NCBI RefSeq assembly: GCF_002432345.1
Contig: NZ_DJDT01000267.1
Location: forward strand, 1 to 7,550
Length of the DNA: 7,550 bases
Source: Pedobacter sp. UBA5917
Lineage (GTDB): Bacteria > Bacteroidota > Bacteroidia > Sphingobacteriales > Sphingobacteriaceae
Direction: 5' to 3'
The position numbers were made by a program, and so were the translations under genes. Below, in pieces: positions 5,151 to 7,550 of this stretch (its first letter is position 1; the number at the start of each line of letters is the position of its first letter). Below the pieces are notes generated by a model, which was not told the DNA's origin, ran no database searches, and saw nothing but the letters and a program-made list of their open reading frames with translations.

Positions 5151-7130
5151 GTGTCAAATCATAAAAATGTCAACGCGTTAACCGCCGGCGGTGTTCTAAT
5201 TAGTTTAGGAATTGTGTTCGGTGACATTGGTACATCACCTTTATATACACTAAACGCAATTTTTACCAGCATTTTAGGCGTTAGGGAAGGCGTTGTTGCA
5301 CATCCGGGATCAATTACTACGGATGTTGTGCTTGGGGTACTTTCCTGCATTATCTGGACTTTAACTTTACAAACCACAATCAAATACGTTATCATTACAT
5401 TAAGGGCCGATAATAAGGGTGAGGGTGGCATTTTTTCATTATTTTCTCTGGTAAGAAAAAAAGCAAAGTGGCTAATCGTACCAGCGGTAGTAGGTGGCTG
5501 TGCGCTTTTGGCCGATGGGGTAATTACTCCGAGTATTACGGTAACATCGGCTATTGAAGGGCTTACAAGCAAATTCGATATACCGGTAGTTCCTGTGGTA
5601 ATTGCCATTTTAACGGTACTTTTCGTCATCCAGCAATTTGGAACCAACCTGGTAGGCAAACTTTTTGGTCCGGTAATGTTTGTTTGGTTTACCGTTTTGG
5701 GCGTGGCCGGGCTTTTGTTCATCGTTAATGACCTGAGCATATTAAAGGCGCTGAACCCCTATTATGCAATACATTTATTGGCCACCAATAGTAAGGCATT
5801 TGTTATTTTGGGTGGTGTTTTTCTCTGTACCACCGGGGCTGAGGCTTTATATTCAGATTTGGGACATTGTGGGAGGAACAATATTCGCATTAGCTGGATT
5901 TTTGTAAAAGTAACCTTGATTTTGAATTATTTAGGTCAGGGTGTTTGGATTTTGCAGAACGAAGGTACTTTTGTGCCAAGTTCGAAAATGAATCCTTTCT
6001 TTCAGATTATATCGAGTCACTTCCAGGTGCCGATGGTGATTCTGGCCACTATGGCTGCGGTTATTGCCAGTCAGGCTTTAATTAGCGGTTCGTTCACCTT
6101 AATTTCAGAGGCTGTGCGTTTAAACCTTTGGCCGAAGATAAAAATTGTATATCCATCGGTTCAAAAAGGACAGCTTTATGTGCCATCTATCAACTGGATG
6201 CTTTGGCTGGGATGTTGTAGCATTGTATTCTTCTGGAAAGAATCTTCGAAGATGGATGCGGCCTACGGACTTTCCATTACCATTGCGATGTTGATGACCA
6301 CCATTTTGGTGAGTGTTTATTTAAGGAGCAAGCGTTTCCCTAAATATCTTATTGCCATTTTTATTTCGGTATATGTGTTAATTGAAGGTACTTTCCTTTT
6401 CAGTAACCTGCACAAATTCTCTGATGGGGGTTGGTTAACGGTATTGATCGGATCTGCATTATTTACCGTAATGTGGAGTTGGTTTATAGCCCGTAAGATT
6501 AAAAACCGCTTTGTAAAATATGTTGAGATTGAAGATTATTATGAAATTTTAAGCGAACTGAGTAATGATGAATCGGTTCCGAAATATTCTTCCCAACTGG
6601 TGTATTTAACCAGCGCAAACTTTAAAACAGAGATCGAATCGAAGATTATTTATTCGATTATCCAGAAAGAGCCAAAACGTGCCGATGTTTATTGGTTGGT
6701 ACACGTTGACGTAATGGACGAACCTTATACTTTGGATTATAAGGTTGAGTTTTTAATCCCCGGAAAATTGATCAGGATTGATTTTAGGTTAGGTTTCAGG
6801 ATCGAGCAGCGTGTAAACCTACTTTACCGTAAAGTGGTTGAGGAGCTGGTTAAAAATGGCGAAATCGACATTACCAGTCAGTATACTTCGTTAAACAAAC
6901 ATAAAATTGCCGGCGATTTCAGATTCGTGCTTTTGGAAAAACATTTATCTAAGTTTACGAAACTAAGTTTCTACGAGCGCACCATTATGGATTATTACTT
7001 TATCCTTAAAAAATTAAGTTTATCAGAGGAGCGGAGTTTTGGTTTGGATAGCAGTTATGTGGATGTTGAAAAAGTTCCTTTGATCTTTGTTACACCTGAT
7101 GACATTGAGCTGCACAGATTACCGGTTTAA
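5151..7130 (+). CDS. kup: Kup-type low-affinity potassium transporter (K+/H+ symporter)
   Basis: This 659-residue inner-membrane protein belongs to the KUP/HAK/KT potassium uptake family, whose members import K+ with protons. The first helix carries the signature FGDIGTSPLYTL (23-34). Further family blocks are KGEGGIFSLFSL (89-100), LLADGVITPSI (119-129), TGAEALYSDLGHCGR (228-242), NYLGQGVWIL (259-268) and VIASQALISGSFTLISEAVRL (304-324). About twelve hydrophobic segments fill residues 13-447. A soluble cytoplasmic tail runs from about 448 to the end and includes VYLTSAN and DVYWLVHVDV. The length is normal. The start is GTG at 5151: no in-frame ATG occurs before the conserved first helix, and the upstream promoter leaves no room for a longer form. 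The stop codon overlaps the next gene as TAATG, so the small membrane protein downstream is co-translated. No riboswitch was recognised in the short leader. Confidence 0.95.
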   Translation: MSNHKNVNALTAGGVLISLGIVFGDIGTSPLYTLNAIFTSILGVREGVVAHPGSITTDVVLGVLSCIIWTLTLQTTIKYVIITLRADNKGEGGIFSLFSLVRKKAKWLIVPAVVGGCALLADGVITPSITVTSAIEGLTSKFDIPVVPVVIAILTVLFVIQQFGTNLVGKLFGPVMFVWFTVLGVAGLLFIVNDLSILKALNPYYAIHLLATNSKAFVILGGVFLCTTGAEALYSDLGHCGRNNIRISWIFVKVTLILNYLGQGVWILQNEGTFVPSSKMNPFFQIISSHFQVPMVILATMAAVIASQALISGSFTLISEAVRLNLWPKIKIVYPSVQKGQLYVPSINWMLWLGCCSIVFFWKESSKMDAAYGLSITIAMLMTTILVSVYLRSKRFPKYLIAIFISVYVLIEGTFLFSNLHKFSDGGWLTVLIGSALFTVMWSWFIARKIKNRFVKYVEIEDYYEILSELSNDESVPKYSSQLVYLTSANFKTEIESKIIYSIIQKEPKRADVYWLVHVDVMDEPYTLDYKVEFLIPGKLIRIDFRLGFRIEQRVNLLYRKVVEELVKNGEIDITSQYTSLNKHKIAGDFRFVLLEKHLSKFTKLSFYERTIMDYYFILKKLSLSEERSFGLDSSYVDVEKVPLIFVTPDDIELHRLPV

Positions 7131-7285
7131 TGATGAAGAATGCGCTTTTAATTTTGGGTATCCTGTTGTTTATAGCGGGGCCCGCTGCGAAGATTTATCA
7201 CCTCGATCACGCCGATAATTATATGATTGCCTCCGGATTAGGTCTGGTGATGATTACAGTAACGGCTTTTATCAAAAAGAAATAA
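7130..7285 (+). CDS. Small two-helix membrane protein, 51 residues
   Basis: The ATG at 7130 shares its A with the kup stop codon (TAATG), a typical translational-coupling arrangement, and the frame ends at TAA 7283-7285. The protein begins MMKNALLILGILLFIAGPAA, one hydrophobic helix. It continues KIYHLDHADN as a short polar turn rich in His and Asp, then a second helix (about residues 31-48, YMIASGLGLVMITVTAFI), and ends in KKK. The terminator directly after it marks the end of the operon. The shape 'helix-GxxxKIxH-x-x-A-x-helix' recalls the small helical-hairpin start of GldL-like Bacteroidota proteins, but this is only a resemblance. No function can be assigned. Coupling to kup makes a role as a transporter partner or accessory possible. 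An alternative ATG three bases later gives one residue fewer. Confidence 0.75.
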   Translation: MMKNALLILGILLFIAGPAAKIYHLDHADNYMIASGLGLVMITVTAFIKKK

Positions 7286-7288
7286 ATG

Positions 7289-7327
7289 AAATCCCCTTTC
7301 TATAAATGGAAGGGGATTTTTTGTTTT
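7289..7327 (+). terminator. Rho-independent terminator of the kup operon
   Basis: AAATCCCCTTTC (7289-7300) pairs with GGAAGGGGATTT (7308-7319) in a 12-bp stem with one G-T pair and a 7-nt loop. It is followed by TTTGTTTT. It starts 4 bp after the stop codon of the small membrane protein. On the minus strand the stem is followed by a T-rich stretch (TTTCATTTATTTC), so it may also stop transcription coming from the transposase gene on the right. Confidence 0.88.
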
Positions 7328-7550
7328 ACAGATAGAATTTATCTTCGTTCCATTTGCTGGGGTTGTTGATGATGTAGTTAGAAATGTTCTGATACGCTCT
7401 TTCATTACGAATGATGCGTTCGTAATAATTTCTTTGCCAAAGCTTTCCCATTGTTGTGTTATGCGATTTAAATAATTGCAGGCATGCGTTTGAGACAATT
7501 GATTTATATGCTCCAATAATATTGGCGATAGTCGGGGCGACCCTTGCGGT
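7326..7550 (-). CDS. REP-associated tyrosine transposase (RAYT, Y1_Tnp family), C-terminal fragment cut by the window edge
   Basis: Read on the minus strand from the right edge, this frame gives 74 residues to a TAA at 7328-7326. It holds the characteristic C-terminus of Bacteroidota RAYT proteins: RVAPTIANIIGAYKSIVSNA, then MGKLWQRNYYERIIRNER (about 34-51), AYQNISNYIINNP and a final SKWNEDKFYL. Family members are single-strand nucleases with an HUH motif near the N-terminus (beyond this window) and a catalytic Tyr. The Tyr in GAYKS is a candidate, though its identity was not verified. They are single-copy domesticated relatives of IS200/IS605 transposases, thought to act on REP palindromes. 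The frame is open to the edge, so it is partial because of the window, not necessarily broken. It converges on the kup operon and shares its terminator. Confidence 0.88.
   Translation of the reverse strand, partial: TARVAPTIANIIGAYKSIVSNACLQLFKSHNTTMGKLWQRNYYERIIRNERAYQNISNYIINNPSKWNEDKFYL

Noticed and set aside
5159..5740. Minus-strand open frame of 193 codons
   Set aside because: It is antisense to the first membrane helices of kup; its proline- and threonine-rich composition is that of a shadow of membrane-protein codons.
7238..7516. Minus-strand open frame of 92 codons
   Set aside because: The adjacent frame encodes a recognisable RAYT C-terminus. This frame also runs through the terminator and over the small membrane protein gene.

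Overview
The window looks like chromosomal DNA from a Bacteroidota species, most likely Sphingobacteriaceae and probably close to Pedobacter. The clues are: moderately AT-rich DNA; starts without Shine-Dalgarno sequences; promoter -7 boxes of the TAnnTTTG type; a transketolase split into two genes; a secreted protein with a type IX secretion (T9SS) C-terminal sorting domain; and a REP-associated tyrosine transposase (RAYT) of the kind common in this phylum. The family placement is inferred from protein style, not from a search.

Layout. Positions 1-4971 carry six genes on the minus strand. In transcription order these are a small T9SS-sorted secreted protein (4971-4441), a fumarylacetoacetate hydrolase (FAH) family enzyme (4366-3755), a large secreted M23 metallopeptidase (3751-2018), a Bcp/PrxQ peroxiredoxin (1841-1377), the N-terminal transketolase subunit (1319-474) and the C-terminal transketolase subunit (289 to beyond the left edge). 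The FAH and M23 genes are 3 bp apart and probably co-transcribed. The two transketolase halves must act together as one enzyme of the non-oxidative pentose phosphate pathway. Their 184-bp spacer holds a degenerate direct repeat and a potential hairpin.

On the right a kup-type potassium transporter (5151-7130, plus strand, GTG start) is transcribed divergently from the T9SS-protein gene. The 179-bp shared control region has good promoter boxes and a 12-bp motif in several orientations. The kup stop codon overlaps the start of a 51-residue two-helix membrane protein (7130-7285). A clear rho-independent terminator (7289-7327) follows. On its far side, on the minus strand, lies the C-terminal end of a RAYT transposase that runs off the right edge.

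Overall this is mostly housekeeping DNA with little sign of an exotic system. The points most worth a second look are the unannotated small membrane protein behind kup, the repeated sequence that supplies the stop codon of the transketolase N subunit, the repeated motif in the kup divergent promoter region, the near-minimal T9SS cargo protein, and the transposase end beside a palindrome. No rRNA, tRNA, CRISPR array or complete insertion sequence was seen. No gene-free stretch exceeds 300 bases.
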